From assembly GCF_030412265.1 (NCBI RefSeq), contig NZ_JAUHLN010000001.1, positions 1,116,001-1,180,000 on the forward strand: DNA of 64,000 nucleotides, read 5' to 3'. The translations under genes and the position numbers were made by a program. Source of the stretch: Fictibacillus terranigra. GTDB taxonomy: Bacteria; Bacillota; Bacilli; Bacillales; Fictibacillaceae. The notes below the pieces were generated by a model, which saw only the letters and a list, made by a program, of their open reading frames with translations, did no database searches and was not told the origin of the DNA. Below are positions 63,760 to 64,000 of this stretch, in pieces (the stretch's first letter is position 1; every line of letters begins with the position of its first letter).

Positions 63760-64000
63760 CTATTTTAAATTCTCAGGGTTAAGGACTTCAAGCTCTGGGA
63801 GAACAAAACGTCCGTCTTTGCGGATTAATACATCATCAAAATAAATTTCTCCGCCGCCGTAATCAGGGCGCTGAATCATAACCATATCCCAGTGGATATT
63901 GGAGTCGTTGCCGTTGTAAGCTTCTTCATACGCTTGTCCTGGTGTGAAATGGAAGCTTCCGTCAATCTTCTCATCAAACAGAATATCTTTCATCGGATGC
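63760..64000 (-). CDS. M29 family aminopeptidase, C-terminal end only (AmpS-like)
   Basis: Only the last 80 or so residues are inside the window; the gene runs off the right edge on the minus strand. The visible sequence [18 protein letters not shown], then [20 protein letters not shown] is the conserved C-terminus of M29 (AmpS/AmpT-type, thermophilic) metalloaminopeptidases, including a metal-ligand His and Asp in the IHWDM motif. The Met at 63993 is internal, not the start. It is convergent with murC. Confidence 0.85.
   Translation of the reverse strand, partial: HPMKDILFDEKIDGSFHFTPGQAYEEAYNGNDSNIHWDMVMIQRPDYGGGEIYFDDVLIRKDGRFVLPELEVLNPENLK

Noticed and set aside
1-64000. CRISPR array, defence island, prophage, rRNA or tRNA genes
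   Set aside because: No regularly spaced direct repeats, no nuclease/defence gene cluster, no phage structural genes and no tRNA or rRNA signatures were seen.

Overview
The window is a 64 kb stretch of chromosome from a spore-forming member of the Bacillaceae. Low-to-moderate GC, strong AGGAGG-type ribosome sites, frequent TTG and GTG starts and intrinsic terminators fit this. So does a long run of genes whose order matches the Bacillus subtilis 'yt' region as I recall it: ytkD, ytlDCA, ytmA, pckA, metK; ytoA, ytpA, ytpB, mnmM/mnmL (ytqBA); leuS; ytfP, ytgP; ytzG, ytzE, pepV (ytjP), ytkP, ytlP, ytlQ, ytlR, amyX, ytmP, ytzH, trmB, ytnP; queDEC, ytoP; ytpP, ytpQ, sftA; murC; an M29 aminopeptidase. 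CotJABC and a Cse60-like protein confirm a sporulating organism. A genus such as Fictibacillus is possible but cannot be shown from the sequence alone.

Layout. 1-7.7 kb is the accessory part: the end of an OPT peptide transporter coupled to a PqqD-like protein, a secreted SGNH hydrolase, a 3-methyladenine glycosylase, several small unknown genes, an FbpA-like peptide, an IS3-family relic and a lone holin-like gene. 7.7-15.6 kb carries ytkD, the ytlACD importer, ytmA, pckA and metK with a SAM-I riboswitch. A broken TetR gene and a palindromic repeat lie between ytmA and pckA. 15.6-23.7 kb holds a PAP2 phosphatase, the cotJ operon, a VOC protein, ytoA, ytpA, ytpB, the mnmLM pair for tRNA wobble uridine modification, a deleted MFS gene and an M50 protease. 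23.7-32.3 kb holds the leucine T-box and leuS, a rhodanese, a frameshifted GGDEF-EAL gene, cse60, ytfP and the MurJ-type flippase.

32.4-48.7 kb holds a pseudouridine synthase, a PRC-barrel protein, ytzE, a candidate small transcript, pepV, an MFS transporter, a cysteine-synthase-like gene, the ytlP-cidA-lrgB-ytlQ-ytlR cluster, pullulanase, ytmP, trmB and ytnP. 48.7-64 kb holds the preQ1 riboswitch with queDEC, ytoP, a DUF84 NTPase, a chemoreceptor, a PTS IIC-like membrane protein, ytpP, queF, ytpQ, sftA, a nicotinate phosphoribosyltransferase, murC and the truncated aminopeptidase.

Functional themes are tRNA modification (mnmL, mnmM, trmB, queD/E/C/F), RNA-based sensing of SAM, uncharged tRNA-Leu and preQ1, sporulation coat proteins and envelope synthesis (murC, MurJ homologue). 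Most of the window is conserved core genome. I found no convincing defence island, CRISPR array, prophage or new multi-gene system. The observations most worth checking are a small promoter-to-terminator transcript with two nested micro-ORFs near 34.75-34.96 kb, a repeated IPSPIYG motif in SftA, the OPT/PqqD coupling, the A7-tract frameshift in the c-di-GMP gene, and the replacement of ytpR by a gene-free gap.
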